Source: Gammaproteobacteria bacterium (lineage in GTDB: Bacteria; Pseudomonadota; Gammaproteobacteria; SZUA-140). From it: a stretch of 64,000 bases of DNA. The position numbers and the translations under genes were made by a program. Numbering within the stretch: position 1 is the first letter of the stretch; each line of letters starts with the position of its first letter. The DNA is taken from positions 155,727 to 219,726 of the forward strand of contig JACREF010000009.1 in NCBI GenBank assembly GCA_016218365.1, in the 5' to 3' direction. The notes under the pieces were generated by a model. That model was given only the letters and a program-made list of their open reading frames with translations, ran no database searches and had not been told where the DNA came from. Of this stretch, positions 38,084 to 47,557 are shown piece by piece.

Positions 38084-39037
38084 TTAACTGACATGTTGGC
38101 CATCGGCCTGCAGATCAGCATGGTATGACGAGCGCACCATCGGGCCGCTGGCGACGCGGGTGAAGCCCAGCCCGGTGGCGATCCCGGCCAATTCGGTAAA
38201 CTCTGCCGGTGTGATAAAACGTGACACCGGCAGGTGATGTTTGCTGGGCTGCAGATATTGTCCCAGCGTCAGCATCTCGCAGTGGTGGGCGCGCAGGGCC
38301 TTCATCACATCGATCACTTCATCCACGGTCTCGCCCAGACCAAGCATCAGCCCCGACTTGGTCGGAATGGCCGGGAACGACTGTTTGAAATCACGCAGCA
38401 GTTGCAACGATGAGGTGTAATCGGCGCCCGGGCGCACCTGGCGATACAACCGCGGGACGGTCTCGAGATTGTGATTGAAGATATCGGGCGGATCAGTGGC
38501 CAGTATCGACAGCGCCAGTCCCATGCGGCCACGGAAATCAGGTACCAGGGTTTCGATCCGGGTCTGCGGGCAGTGCGCACGCACCGCCGCGATGCAGGCG
38601 GCGAAATGTCCAGCACCGCCGTCACGCAGATCATCGCGGTCTACCGAGGTGATGACGACATAATTGAGCTGCATCGCGGCGATGGTCTGCGCCAGATGCT
38701 GTGGCTCAGCATCATCAAGCGCGCCGGGTTTGCCGTGGGCGACATCGCAGAACGGGCAGCGGCGGGTGCAGACATCGCCCATGATCATGAAGGTGGCGGT
38801 GCCATTGCTGAAGCATTCGCCGAGATTCGGGCACGCGGCCTCTTCACACACCGTATGCAGATGATGCTGGCGCAGGATGGTCTTCAGTTGCAGCACCCGC
38901 GGGCTGTTGGGCGCACGGGCCTTGATCCACGCCGGCTTGCGCGGCGTGACCGTCGTTACTTCGACCTTGACCGGGATCCGCGCCACCTTGTCGGCGCCGC
39001 GCTGGCGGGCAGGACGTTCCGGAGGGGTCTTGTTCAT
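38084..39037 (-). CDS. lipA: Lipoyl synthase
   Basis: Radical-SAM enzyme that inserts two sulfurs into protein-bound octanoate. 317 residues. It has the auxiliary cluster motif [12 protein letters not shown] and the radical-SAM motif [10 protein letters not shown], then [29 protein letters not shown] and [11 protein letters not shown] conserved C-terminal SSYHADLQ serine is also seen. Its start overlaps the lipB stop by 4 bp. Confidence 0.97.
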   Translation of the reverse strand: MNKTPPERPARQRGADKVARIPVKVEVTTVTPRKPAWIKARAPNSPRVLQLKTILRQHHLHTVCEEAACPNLGECFSNGTATFMIMGDVCTRRCPFCDVAHGKPGALDDAEPQHLAQTIAAMQLNYVVITSVDRDDLRDGGAGHFAACIAAVRAHCPQTRIETLVPDFRGRMGLALSILATDPPDIFNHNLETVPRLYRQVRPGADYTSSLQLLRDFKQSFPAIPTKSGLMLGLGETVDEVIDVMKALRAHHCEMLTLGQYLQPSKHHLPVSRFITPAEFTELAGIATGLGFTRVASGPMVRSSYHADLQADGQHVS

Positions 39038-39699
39038 GGGGTATCCTGCAGCGGCCCGGGCAAGGTGTTGATGGTGGAGATTTTAGCGTATCCGAGCCGC
39101 GTTGTCAGAATGGCGAGCAGCGCTGTGGCCACGGTGGCCAGGTGGCGGGGGCCGTTGAGATCGGCAAGCTGGGTGACCTTGAGCCCGGGATAACCGCAGG
39201 GATTGATGCGGGTAAATGGCTGCAGGTCCATGTCCACATTGAGGCTCAGGCCATGATAGCTGCAGCCGCGGCGTACCCGCAGACCGAGCGCCGCGATCTT
39301 GTGCTCCGCAACATAGATGCCGGGGGCCTTGTTGCGGGTTATACCCTGGATACCATAACCCGCCAGTAATTCAAGCAGCGATTGTTCGATCAGATCGACC
39401 AGTGCGCGCACGCCGAGTTGATGCCGTGGCAGTGCCAGCAGCAGATAGACGACCAGTTGTCCCGGTCCATGATAGGTCACCTGGCCGCCGCGATCGACAT
39501 GGAGCACCGGGATGTCACCTGGGGCCAGCAGGTGTTCAGACTTGCCGGCCCGGCCCAGTGTAAACACCGGTGGATGTTCAACGATCCACAGCTCGTCGGC
39601 GGTGTCGTCGCTACGACGGGTGGTAAAATCCTGCATTGCCTGCCATACCGGCAGATACTCGGCGTGGCCAAGTTGCCGCACGACGACCGTCGCAGCCAT
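39034..39699 (-). CDS. lipB: Octanoyl-ACP:protein transferase
   Basis: Moves octanoate from acyl carrier protein to lipoyl domains, making the substrate for lipA. 221 residues. [75 protein letters not shown] with the catalytic Cys and Lys. Four-base overlap with lipA and 3-bp gap from the YbeD-like gene: one transcript. Confidence 0.97.
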   Translation of the reverse strand: MAATVVVRQLGHAEYLPVWQAMQDFTTRRSDDTADELWIVEHPPVFTLGRAGKSEHLLAPGDIPVLHVDRGGQVTYHGPGQLVVYLLLALPRHQLGVRALVDLIEQSLLELLAGYGIQGITRNKAPGIYVAEHKIAALGLRVRRGCSYHGLSLNVDMDLQPFTRINPCGYPGLKVTQLADLNGPRHLATVATALLAILTTRLGYAKISTINTLPGPLQDTP

Positions 39700-39702
39700 T
39701 GG

Positions 39703-39972
39703 TTACAGCACCCACACCAGCAGCGTGCAGGCCTGCAGGTCGCGGTAGATGGCATCCAGCTGCGCTCGGCTGCTGGCCTCAAAGGTGATGGTGATGGCGG
39801 TATAACGGCCGGTCTTGCTTGGGCGGCTGCTCAGTGCAGCCGCAGTCAGGTTTGGCACATGGCGCTGCATCAGTTCCAGCACGGTTTGCTGCAGATGCGC
39901 GTCGCTGTGACCTGCGGCCTTGATCGGATAGCTGCAGGGGAAGGTCAGCAGGCTGTGATCGTTGCTGGCCAT
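39703..39972 (-). CDS. ybeD: YbeD-like DUF493 protein
   Basis: 89 residues from ATG 39972, the family length; a GTG at 39999 would overlap the aminotransferase gene. The sequence starts ...LTFPCSYPIKAAG and contains RYTAITITFEASSRAQLDAIYRDLQ, the ACT-like fold of this family. Sits between the aminotransferase and lipB, as in many gammaproteobacteria. Exact function unknown. Confidence 0.88.
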   Translation of the reverse strand: MASNDHSLLTFPCSYPIKAAGHSDAHLQQTVLELMQRHVPNLTAAALSSRPSKTGRYTAITITFEASSRAQLDAIYRDLQACTLLVWVL

Positions 39973-39979
39973 GCCATCG

Positions 39980-40840
39980 TCATGAGGCGCGGCCGTCACG
40001 GCAGGCCTGCTTGTAGTCCTGGAAGATCATGCTCATGCGGTGATACAACGGGCTTGGCTGGCCATTGCCCACCGTCTGATTGTCGAGGCGGGTGACCGCG
40101 ACGATCTCGCGGGTCGAGCTGGTGACCCAGATCTCGTCGGCAGTGCGCAGATCGCTGCTGGCTATGTCACATTGCCGATGCGGTATGTCATGGGTCTGCG
40201 CCAGCTCCAGGATCAGGTCGCGGGTGATGCCCGGCAGCAGCCACTGACTCTTGGGCGGCGTCAATAACTGTCCATCTTTGACGATGAAGACATTGCAGGC
40301 CGTGCCTTCGGTGATCAGGCCGTCGCGCATCAGCAAGGCCTCGTCAGCGCCGAGCTCGAGCGCCTGCTGACGCAGCAACACGTTCGGCAGCAGCGTGATA
40401 GCCTTGATATGGCAATATTGCCAGCGGATATCATCCAGCACCACCGCGCTGATGCCCTGGGCACGGAGCTGCTCGGCAACCGGTTTGATCGGGTTGCTCA
40501 TGGCAAAGATCGTCGGTGGTATGCCGGCCGGTATCAGGTGATCACGTGGCGCGACACCGCGGGTGATCTGCAGGTAGACAGCCTGATCACCCCCGCCATT
40601 GCGGTGCAGCAGCTCATTGAGGATCTGCTGCCAGCGGTCGGCGGCAAACGGCGCCGTCATCCGGATTGCAGTCAGGCTGTCGGTCAGTCTGCGCAGGTGT
40701 TCCTCAAGGCGGAACAACCGGCCACCATAGGCCGGGATCACCTCATAGACACCATCCCCAAAGACAAATCCCCGGTCCAGTGGCGAGATGCAGGCCTGGT
40801 CGGCGGGCAGGAATCTGTCATTGAGAAAGATCTGGGCCAT
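39980..40840 (-). CDS. dat: D-amino acid aminotransferase (fold-type IV PLP enzyme)
   Basis: 286 residues. IFLNDRFLPADQACISPLDRGFVFGDGVYEVIPAYGG at the N-terminus, YLQITRGVAPRDH, the PLP lysine in CHIKAITLLPNVL, and EGTACNVFIVKDG. It makes D-alanine or D-glutamate from 2-oxoacids, which fits its location 7 bp after a D,D-carboxypeptidase gene. A 4-amino-4-deoxychorismate lyase role cannot be excluded from sequence alone. Confidence 0.88.
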   Translation of the reverse strand: MAQIFLNDRFLPADQACISPLDRGFVFGDGVYEVIPAYGGRLFRLEEHLRRLTDSLTAIRMTAPFAADRWQQILNELLHRNGGGDQAVYLQITRGVAPRDHLIPAGIPPTIFAMSNPIKPVAEQLRAQGISAVVLDDIRWQYCHIKAITLLPNVLLRQQALELGADEALLMRDGLITEGTACNVFIVKDGQLLTPPKSQWLLPGITRDLILELAQTHDIPHRQCDIASSDLRTADEIWVTSSTREIVAVTRLDNQTVGNGQPSPLYHRMSMIFQDYKQACRDGRAS

Positions 40841-40846
40841 ATGCCG

Positions 40847-42016
40847 TTAATTCAGCATCAGGGCAATTTCGTCGAACATGCGTTTGATGATGCCGCCCGG
40901 TGCTACGGCCGCCAGCGCCACCAGCGGTTGTTTGGTGATGGTGTTGCCTTCGATCTTGACCTCGATGATTCCCAGCGCCTGACCCTTGGCGATGGGTGCG
41001 ATGATCTCCTTGTTGACAGTCATCTGTACCGTGTAGGTCTTGTAACGGCCGCGCGGGAAGGTGATGTACAGATCCTGTTGCAGCCCCAGTGGCAGCTCCT
41101 TCAGTGCGCCCTTGTAGATGCGGGCCGTGGTCAGCACCTTGCCGGCCTTGTGCACCGGATGTGTTTCAAAGAAACGGAAGCCGTAGGTCAGCAGCTTCTG
41201 GCTTTCCTGGGCGCGGGCCTCTTCGCTCTTGGTGCCCATGACGATCGAGATCAGCCGCATGTTGTTGCGCACCGCGGAGGCGATCAGGTTGAAGCCGGCG
41301 GTTTCGGTATGGCCGGTCTTGACACCGTCGACCGTTGGATCGCGGCCCAGCAGCAGATTGCGGTTGGGCTGGGTGATGTTGCTATAGGTGAATTCACGTT
41401 GCGAGTAGAACTTGTAGTAATCAGGAAACTCGCGGATCAGTGCCCGGGTCAGGATCGCCAGGTCCTGGGCCGTGGTGTAGTGATCGGGGTCAGGCATGCC
41501 TTCGCTGTTGACGAAGTGCGTGCCCTTCATGCCCAGCGTCGCGGCATAGTTGTTCATCAGCGCGGCAAAGGATTCTTCACTGCCGGCCACATGTTCGGCC
41601 AGTGCAACCGTGGCGTCATTGCCGGACTGGATGATCATGCCCTTGAGCAGGTTTTCAACCGTGACGGTGGTGCCAACCTCGACGAACATCTTCGAGCCGC
41701 CCATCCTCCACGCATATTCACTGATCCGCACCGGGTCCTGAATCTTGATCGTGCCGGTACGCAGCTCGGAAAAGACAATGTAGGCGGTCATCAGCTTGGT
41801 CAGGCTGGCCGGCTCCATGCGCTGATCGGCATTCAGTCCGGCGATGGTGTAGCCGCTGTTGGCGTCCACCAGCAGATAACCCTTGCCGGCGATGGCGGGC
41901 GGGGTCGGCATCAGCGGCTGGGCCCCGGCCTGCGCGGCCCCGAGCGCGCATAGCATGGTGATTGCTATCAGCAGCGATATCAGCGAACGGCGTGACGGAT
42001 TAAAGCAGACAGACAT
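40847..42016 (-). CDS. dacC: D-alanyl-D-alanine carboxypeptidase (PBP5/6 family)
   Basis: Trims the terminal D-Ala of peptidoglycan stem peptides. 389 residues. Signal peptide (LLIAITMLCALGAAQAGA), serine active site SLTK (71-74), SGN (131-133) and KTG (233-235) are all intact. A C-terminal PBP5-type beta domain ends in an amphipathic helix (KRMFDEIALML) that anchors to the inner membrane. Paralogue assignment (DacA versus DacC) is not certain. Confidence 0.95.
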   Translation of the reverse strand: MSVCFNPSRRSLISLLIAITMLCALGAAQAGAQPLMPTPPAIAGKGYLLVDANSGYTIAGLNADQRMEPASLTKLMTAYIVFSELRTGTIKIQDPVRISEYAWRMGGSKMFVEVGTTVTVENLLKGMIIQSGNDATVALAEHVAGSEESFAALMNNYAATLGMKGTHFVNSEGMPDPDHYTTAQDLAILTRALIREFPDYYKFYSQREFTYSNITQPNRNLLLGRDPTVDGVKTGHTETAGFNLIASAVRNNMRLISIVMGTKSEEARAQESQKLLTYGFRFFETHPVHKAGKVLTTARIYKGALKELPLGLQQDLYITFPRGRYKTYTVQMTVNKEIIAPIAKGQALGIIEVKIEGNTITKQPLVALAAVAPGGIIKRMFDEIALMLN

Positions 42017-42088
42017 GTGACCAATGCTCCTTGGGGCTGAAATTACCGGCTATTGTAGCGGCTAACAGACGGGGAATACAGGCGCCGG

Positions 42089-42934
42089 TCAATTCGACTC
42101 GGTACGCAGCGGCCTGATGCCCAGGGTGTCCAGCTGGGCTGAAAAGGTCGCGGCCTCATCAGGCGACGAGAACGGGCCGACACTGACACGGTAGTAGGTG
42201 ATCTGATCGTGTGGCGCGGCGGTGATGTGTATGCTGGATTCATCAATCAGGCCGGCCAGCTGGCTGCGCAGCCGTTCGGCATTGGCGCGTTGCTGGAAGG
42301 CGCCGGCCTGGAGGTAGATGCCAGCGTTATCCGGCAGGGAATCCACGTCCGCGCCGCTCTCAGTCCCGGTGGCCAGCACGCTGGGCTGAGCCGGCGCCTG
42401 CGGCGCGGGTTGTTGTGCTGTGAGGGCGCGGAGGGTGACCTCGGCGGTGCCGTTGCCAAGCATGTCCAGTTTGGCCGCGGCGGCATAGGACAGATCGAGT
42501 ATCCGTCCGCTGCTGAACGGACCCCGGTCATTGACCTTGACGATGACGGTGCGCTGGTTTGCCAGATTGGTGACCTCAAGGTAGGTGGGCAGTGGCAGTG
42601 TGCGGTGGGCCGCCGTCATCGCCAGCATGTCATAGGGTTCGCCGCTCGAGGTGCGTCGACCATGGAATTTGGTGCCATACCAGGAGGCGATACCGCGTTC
42701 CTGGTAGCCGCTATTGTCCTGCAGGACCTGATAGCGTTCACCGGCAACAACGTAGGACTCCGGGTTGCCGTAGGCGGCGCGGGGTTCTTCCCTGGGCACG
42801 GCATCGGGTATGGTCGATGGATCGATGGCGAAGGATGGCGCCCCATCCTGGAGGCCGATCGTACCGCAGCCTGTCAGCAGCACATACAATGCCGCCACCG
42901 CCAGGGTCCGCATGCCGTGACGAGGCCGCAGCAT
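42089..42934 (-). CDS. rlpA: Septal-ring lytic transglycosylase RlpA
   Basis: 281 residues. Lipoprotein signal with lipobox LLTGC (Cys23). A double-psi beta-barrel domain (about 75-165: GIASWYGTKFHGRRTSSGEPYDM, AAHRTLPLPTYLEV, VNDRGPFSSGRILDLSYAAA) and a C-terminal SPOR domain (about 205-281: IYLQAGAFQQRANAERLRSQL, YRVSVGPFSS) for septal glycan. Cleaves denuded glycans at division. One base separates it from mltB; ATG 42913 is an alternative start. Confidence 0.95.
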   Translation of the reverse strand: MLRPRHGMRTLAVAALYVLLTGCGTIGLQDGAPSFAIDPSTIPDAVPREEPRAAYGNPESYVVAGERYQVLQDNSGYQERGIASWYGTKFHGRRTSSGEPYDMLAMTAAHRTLPLPTYLEVTNLANQRTVIVKVNDRGPFSSGRILDLSYAAAAKLDMLGNGTAEVTLRALTAQQPAPQAPAQPSVLATGTESGADVDSLPDNAGIYLQAGAFQQRANAERLRSQLAGLIDESSIHITAAPHDQITYYRVSVGPFSSPDEAATFSAQLDTLGIRPLRTESN

Positions 42935-42935
42935 G

Positions 42936-43991
42936 TTACGGGGCGGGTGTGATCTTGCTCAGGCGCCGTGTCTTGACCTCGGCGCCCAGCTGGATGGCCG
43001 CCATCGCATACAACGGGCTGCGATTGTAGCGGGTGATCACATAGAAATTATTTAATCCCAGCCAGTATTCACTGCCTTCGGCCAGCTGCAACTCGATGAG
43101 GGCAGCGCGGGTGCTGGCCGGCAGTTCATCCTGGGGTTTGATACCCAGGGTGGCCAGGTGTTTGATCGTGACATGGGGTTTGAGACCTTTGGCGATCAGC
43201 TCGGCGGCAGGTGGCGCGTCATGACTGGCGGCGACGACGATCGGCTGTCCCTTTTCCCAGCCATGGGTCTTCATGTAATGGGCGACGCTGCCTATGACAT
43301 CGGCTGGGGTGTCCCACAGATCGCGTTTGCCGTCCTGGTCAAAGTCGACGGCATAGCTGCGAAAGCTGCTCGGCATGAACTGCGGCTGCCCCATCGCACC
43401 GGCATAGGAGCCGAGCAGTGCCAGCGGATCGACCTGTTCTTCGCGCGCCATCAGCAGGAATTCTTCCAGCTCCTTGCGGAAGAACGGGCTGCGAGGCGGA
43501 AAATCAAAGGCCAGCGTTGCCAGCGCATCCATGACCCGGTATTTACCGCGCTGCCGGCCATACTGGGTCTCGACACCGATGATGGCAACGATGATCTCTG
43601 CCGGCACACCGTATTCCAGTTCTGCCTTGGCCAGCAGATCCTGGTGCTGATCCCAGAACTCGACACCGCCGGCGATGCGTTTCTCCGTCATGAAGATCTT
43701 CCGGTATTCATACCACGGTTTGGCCTCGGCAGGCCGGGTGATGGCCTCGATGATGTCCGGCCGCAGCATGACCTGCTCGAACAATGGCTGCAGCTCATCC
43801 ATCTTGAAGGCGTGTTTCTTGACCATCTCCTTGAGAAACTGCTGGACATCTTGACGTTGCAGCAGCGTGGCCGGCGTCGTTTCAGCGCCGGGCGTGGTCA
43901 GCGAGGCGGCCGGTTCCTCCGCACGGGTTGGGCCGGATGCAGTAGCCAGTGCCAGCGTCAGCGGGATGATGGCCAGGAGAGTCTTGTTCAT
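42936..43991 (-). CDS. mltB: Lytic murein transglycosylase B
   Basis: 351 residues with an N-terminal signal peptide (LLAIIPLTLALATASG). SLT-2 catalytic domain with Glu141 in IIGVETQYGR, SYAGAMGQPQFMPSSFRSYAVDFDQDGKRDLW and a C-terminal LGLNNFYVITRYNRSPLYAMAAIQL. No lipobox cysteine is seen at the signal peptide end, so it is probably soluble rather than lipid-anchored. Confidence 0.95.
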   Translation of the reverse strand: MNKTLLAIIPLTLALATASGPTRAEEPAASLTTPGAETTPATLLQRQDVQQFLKEMVKKHAFKMDELQPLFEQVMLRPDIIEAITRPAEAKPWYEYRKIFMTEKRIAGGVEFWDQHQDLLAKAELEYGVPAEIIVAIIGVETQYGRQRGKYRVMDALATLAFDFPPRSPFFRKELEEFLLMAREEQVDPLALLGSYAGAMGQPQFMPSSFRSYAVDFDQDGKRDLWDTPADVIGSVAHYMKTHGWEKGQPIVVAASHDAPPAAELIAKGLKPHVTIKHLATLGIKPQDELPASTRAALIELQLAEGSEYWLGLNNFYVITRYNRSPLYAMAAIQLGAEVKTRRLSKITPAP

Positions 43992-44001
43992 GATTGGATC
44001 C

Positions 44002-45138
44002 TCAGGTCGAAACCAGGCGACGGTGGGTTTGGATGGACATCAGCACACCAAAGGCCGACATCAGTGTGACCATTGACGTACCGCCATAACTGATCAGTGG
44101 TAGCGGCACACCAACGACCGGCAACAGTCCGGTGACCATGCCGATATTGATACACATGTAGACAAAGAAGCTGAGGATCAGGCCACCCGCCAGCAGCCGG
44201 GCAAAGGTATCCTGGGCCTGGGTGGCGATATACAGCCCGCGCGAGATGACGAACAGGTAGATGGCAAGCAGCAGCAACACCCCGATCAGACCGAATTCCT
44301 CGCTCAACACGGCAAAGATAAAATCGGTGGACTGTTCAGGCAGGAAGTCGAGCTGGGCCTGGCTGCCGTTCATCCAGCCCTTGCCATACAGACCACCTGA
44401 ACCGATGGCGATCTTGGACTGGATGATGTGATAACCGGTGCCGAGCGGGTCACGCTCCGGATCGAGGAAATTCAGGATGCGGGATTTCTGATAGTCATGA
44501 AGGTTGAACCACACCAGCGGCGCCAGCGCCGCGCCTGTCATGACGAAAAACATGATGTGACGGATGCGCAATCCCGCCAGCAGCAGCACCGACAGGCCGC
44601 CGGCGACGATCAGCATCGCCGTGCCCAGGTCCGGCTGCCTGGCGATCAGCGCGGCGGGCACGGCGATCAGCAATAGCGTGATGGCGATGCCCCTTTTGTT
44701 GGGGGGAAGTTGGTGGTCGGCAAAATACCAGGCCACCATCATCGGCAAGGCCAGTTTCATCATCTCCGAAGGCTGGAAGCGGAAACCGCCAATGTCCAGC
44801 CAGCGCTGCGCCCCTTTTCCTTCGTCGCCGAACAGCATGACGGCAAACAGCAGGCCCAGGCTCAGGCCGTAAAACCACGGCGCCCAGAACTCAAGGTGGT
44901 GGGGCGGGATCTGTGCGATCAGCGCCATCAGCATAAAGGCCATCAGCAGGCGCAGTAATTGCTGGGCGATCAGGCCTCCATCCTGCCCGCTGGCGCTGTA
45001 CACCACCACCAGGCTGATCAGACACAGCAGGCCGATACCGATCATCAACGGTGCGTCGAGGTGCAGGCCGCGCACCAGTAACGCCGGGCGGCGGCGGTCA
45101 CCCCAGCGGGGCGGATCGCGATGGCGCAGCATGGTCAT
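44002..45138 (-). CDS. rodA: Rod-shape peptidoglycan glycosyltransferase RodA
   Basis: 378-residue SEDS-family membrane protein that polymerises glycan for cell elongation with PBP2. About ten membrane helices; KGAQRWLDIGGFRFQPSEMMKLALPMM, QPDLGTAMLI, LDPERDPLGTGYHIIQSKIAIGSGG and PVVGVPLPLISYGGTSM are diagnostic. The ATG overlaps the mrdA stop by 4 bp. Confidence 0.97.
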   Translation of the reverse strand: MTMLRHRDPPRWGDRRRPALLVRGLHLDAPLMIGIGLLCLISLVVVYSASGQDGGLIAQQLLRLLMAFMLMALIAQIPPHHLEFWAPWFYGLSLGLLFAVMLFGDEGKGAQRWLDIGGFRFQPSEMMKLALPMMVAWYFADHQLPPNKRGIAITLLLIAVPAALIARQPDLGTAMLIVAGGLSVLLLAGLRIRHIMFFVMTGAALAPLVWFNLHDYQKSRILNFLDPERDPLGTGYHIIQSKIAIGSGGLYGKGWMNGSQAQLDFLPEQSTDFIFAVLSEEFGLIGVLLLLAIYLFVISRGLYIATQAQDTFARLLAGGLILSFFVYMCINIGMVTGLLPVVGVPLPLISYGGTSMVTLMSAFGVLMSIQTHRRLVST

Positions 45139-47006
45139 GGTTTCACTCCATTCTGGGGGACCGGAGGGGTGTTGTTGATCAGATAGGCCTCGATCAGTTT
45201 GCGGGCCACCGGCGCGGCGGTGCTGGCGCCGTGTTCACCGTTTTCAACAACAACGGCGATGGCGATCCTGGGGTCGTCGGCCGGCGCAAACGAGATGAAC
45301 AATGCATGGTCGCGCAAGCGCTCCGAGATCTGGTTTGCATTGTATTTCTCATTCTGCTTGATGCCAAATACCTGGGCAGTGCCGGTCTTGCCTGCGATCT
45401 TGAACGGGAGGTTACGGCTGATGCCTTGCGCAGTACCATGCGGGCCATGTACGACATTGGTCATCGCAGCGATGATCTGATCCCAGTAGGCCGGGTTGCT
45501 GAGCTTGATCGGTTCTTTCTTGACCGGCTCAAGCAGGCTGATACTGCTGGAGGCGGAATCCTGGAAGGCATATACCAGGCGCGGCTGCATGCGCTGTCCC
45601 TTCATCGCCATGGTGCTGACCGCGGTGGCCAGCTGAATCGGCGTGACCAGGGTATAACCCTGGCCGATACCGGTGATCAGCGTCTCGCCGGGGAACCACG
45701 GTTGATGACGGGCGCGGCGTTTCCAGTCACGTGATGGTATTAATCCGGAGGTCTCGCTGACCATGTCGATATCGGTGCGTGCACCAAAGCCAAAGCGACT
45801 GAGGATGTCGTGCATCTTGTCGATCCCGAGGTCGAGGGCGAGATCGTAGAAATAGATATCACAGGACTGGGTGATGGCGCTGTCCAGCGTCATATAACCG
45901 TGCCCTTCCTTCTTCCAGTCACGGTAGCGATGGGAGTCACCCTTCAGCGTATACCAGCCGGGGCAGAACGTTGCGCCTTCAACCTTGGCGCTGTTGTTTT
46001 CAAGGCCGGCCAGCCCGATGAAGGGTTTCAGCGTCGAGCCCGGCGGGTAGCGTCCCTGCAGGGCCCGGTTATACAACGGGATATCAGGCGAGGCCTGCAG
46101 GTCGTGGTAGGTCTTGCTATCGATGCCGGCGGCAAACAGATTGGGGTCGAAGGTGGGCATGCTGGCCATGACCAGTACGTCACCATTACGCGGGTCGATG
46201 GCGATGACGCCGCCGCGGAACCCCCCCATTGCGGTTTCGGCGATCTGTTGCAGCCGTGAATCCACGGTCAGGTAGAGGTTCTGTCCCGGCGTCGGCAGAT
46301 CACGTTTTAATATCTGCAGACTGCGGCCTGCGGCATTGGTCTCGGCATGGTTATAGCCGGTGGTGCCGTGCAGCACCCCCTCATAGAATTTCTCGATGCC
46401 GGCCTTGCCAATGAAGCGGGTGGCCCGGTAGTTCGGCGCGTCGAGTACCTTCAGGTCTTCTTCATCAAGGCGGCTGACATAGCCCACGGTGTGTGAGGCG
46501 AGGCCGCCGAACGGGTAGTGCCGGATCAGCTGCGCCTCAACTTCAACACCGGGGAAACGGTAGCGGTGGATGGCAAAGGTCGCAACCTCGTCCTCGTTGA
46601 GGTTATAACGCAACGAGATGCTCATGAAGGGTTTCTTCTGTTTGAGTTCCTTGTTGAAGCGTGTCAGGTCCTCGGCGCTGATGCTGATGATCTTTGTCAG
46701 TTCACTGATGGTTAGCTTCAGGTCAGTGACGCGTTCCGGAATGATGTCGAGACTGAAGGACGGGGTGTTCTGGGCCAGCAATACCCCATTGCGGTCATAG
46801 ATCAGGCCGCGGGTGGGCGGGGTCGGAATGATGGCAACGCGGTTGTTTTCGGCCAGGGTGATGAAATGTTCATAGCTGATGATCTGCAGATAGAACAGCC
46901 GTATGAACAGGATGAGGGTGGCGGTGACCACCAGGCCAAGAATGATCGCGGCCCGCTCATTGAAGGCGCGGCTTTCGCGGATATGGTCCTTGATGGTGGA
47001 ACTCAT
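45135..47006 (-). CDS. mrdA: Penicillin-binding protein 2
   Basis: Class B transpeptidase of the elongasome. 623 residues: one N-terminal membrane helix (IILGLVVTATLILFIRLFYL), a pedestal domain (RGLIYDRNG, HTVGYVSRLDEEDL), then the transpeptidase domain with Ser324-x-x-Lys327 (STLK), SCD in place of SxN (QSCDIYFYD) and KTG (AGKTGTAQV). Works with RodA, encoded immediately downstream. Confidence 0.97.
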   Translation of the reverse strand: MSSTIKDHIRESRAFNERAAIILGLVVTATLILFIRLFYLQIISYEHFITLAENNRVAIIPTPPTRGLIYDRNGVLLAQNTPSFSLDIIPERVTDLKLTISELTKIISISAEDLTRFNKELKQKKPFMSISLRYNLNEDEVATFAIHRYRFPGVEVEAQLIRHYPFGGLASHTVGYVSRLDEEDLKVLDAPNYRATRFIGKAGIEKFYEGVLHGTTGYNHAETNAAGRSLQILKRDLPTPGQNLYLTVDSRLQQIAETAMGGFRGGVIAIDPRNGDVLVMASMPTFDPNLFAAGIDSKTYHDLQASPDIPLYNRALQGRYPPGSTLKPFIGLAGLENNSAKVEGATFCPGWYTLKGDSHRYRDWKKEGHGYMTLDSAITQSCDIYFYDLALDLGIDKMHDILSRFGFGARTDIDMVSETSGLIPSRDWKRRARHQPWFPGETLITGIGQGYTLVTPIQLATAVSTMAMKGQRMQPRLVYAFQDSASSSISLLEPVKKEPIKLSNPAYWDQIIAAMTNVVHGPHGTAQGISRNLPFKIAGKTGTAQVFGIKQNEKYNANQISERLRDHALFISFAPADDPRIAIAVVVENGEHGASTAAPVARKLIEAYLINNTPPVPQNGVKP

Positions 47007-47065
47007 AACGTACCTGGATCAGCTGGCGGTTGATGACGAGTCGTGCTCATGTGAGCGCCGCCGCA

Positions 47066-47557
47066 TCATTTAATATTGTAGCGTCTTCTGACTTCTCTGA
47101 GTGTTATGAACACCGCCGGCCACAGCAGCATGCTGCTGACCGCAGGCAGCCAGTACGACCAGTTTTCACCCGTGGCACCCGTCACCCCTTTGATCCACAT
47201 AATAATCATCAGATGCAGGATGACCATCAGCAGCACGGTCAGCGCCTGTTGCCACAGCGGGAACAGCCGCAGCCGCTGATAGAGTTGTATGGTGATAAAG
47301 GCAATCAGCGCAAAAGACAGCGCATGCTGGCCCAGCAGTCCGGCAGTCAGCACATCCAGCAGCAGGCCGCTCAGCCAGGCGGTGCCGATGCCGATGCGTC
47401 CAGGCAATGCCATGCACCAGTAGATGATAACCAGCGCCACCCATTCCGGGCGGACCGTCGACAGCCAGCTCGGTAACGGCACGATGGTCAGTACGTAAGC
47501 CAATAGAAAGGTGGTGGCAATGGCCATGGCGCCGCGTTGAAAGAACAGGCCGATCAC
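47066..47557 (-). CDS. mreD: Rod-shape protein MreD
   Basis: 163-residue inner-membrane protein with about five hydrophobic segments (AIATTFLLAYVLTIVPLP, WVALVIIYWCMALPGRIGIGTAWLSGLLLDVLTAGLLGQHAL). The start is a GTG overlapping the mreC stop (GTGA). LLLDVLTAGLLGQHAL is the recognisable family core. Confidence 0.94.
   Translation of the reverse strand: MIGLFFQRGAMAIATTFLLAYVLTIVPLPSWLSTVRPEWVALVIIYWCMALPGRIGIGTAWLSGLLLDVLTAGLLGQHALSFALIAFITIQLYQRLRLFPLWQQALTVLLMVILHLMIIMWIKGVTGATGENWSYWLPAVSSMLLWPAVFITLREVRRRYNIK

Noticed and set aside
40409..41953. 514-codon plus-strand frame over the aminotransferase and dacC genes
   Set aside because: Both minus-strand genes have complete active sites; the opposite frame has no signal or motif.
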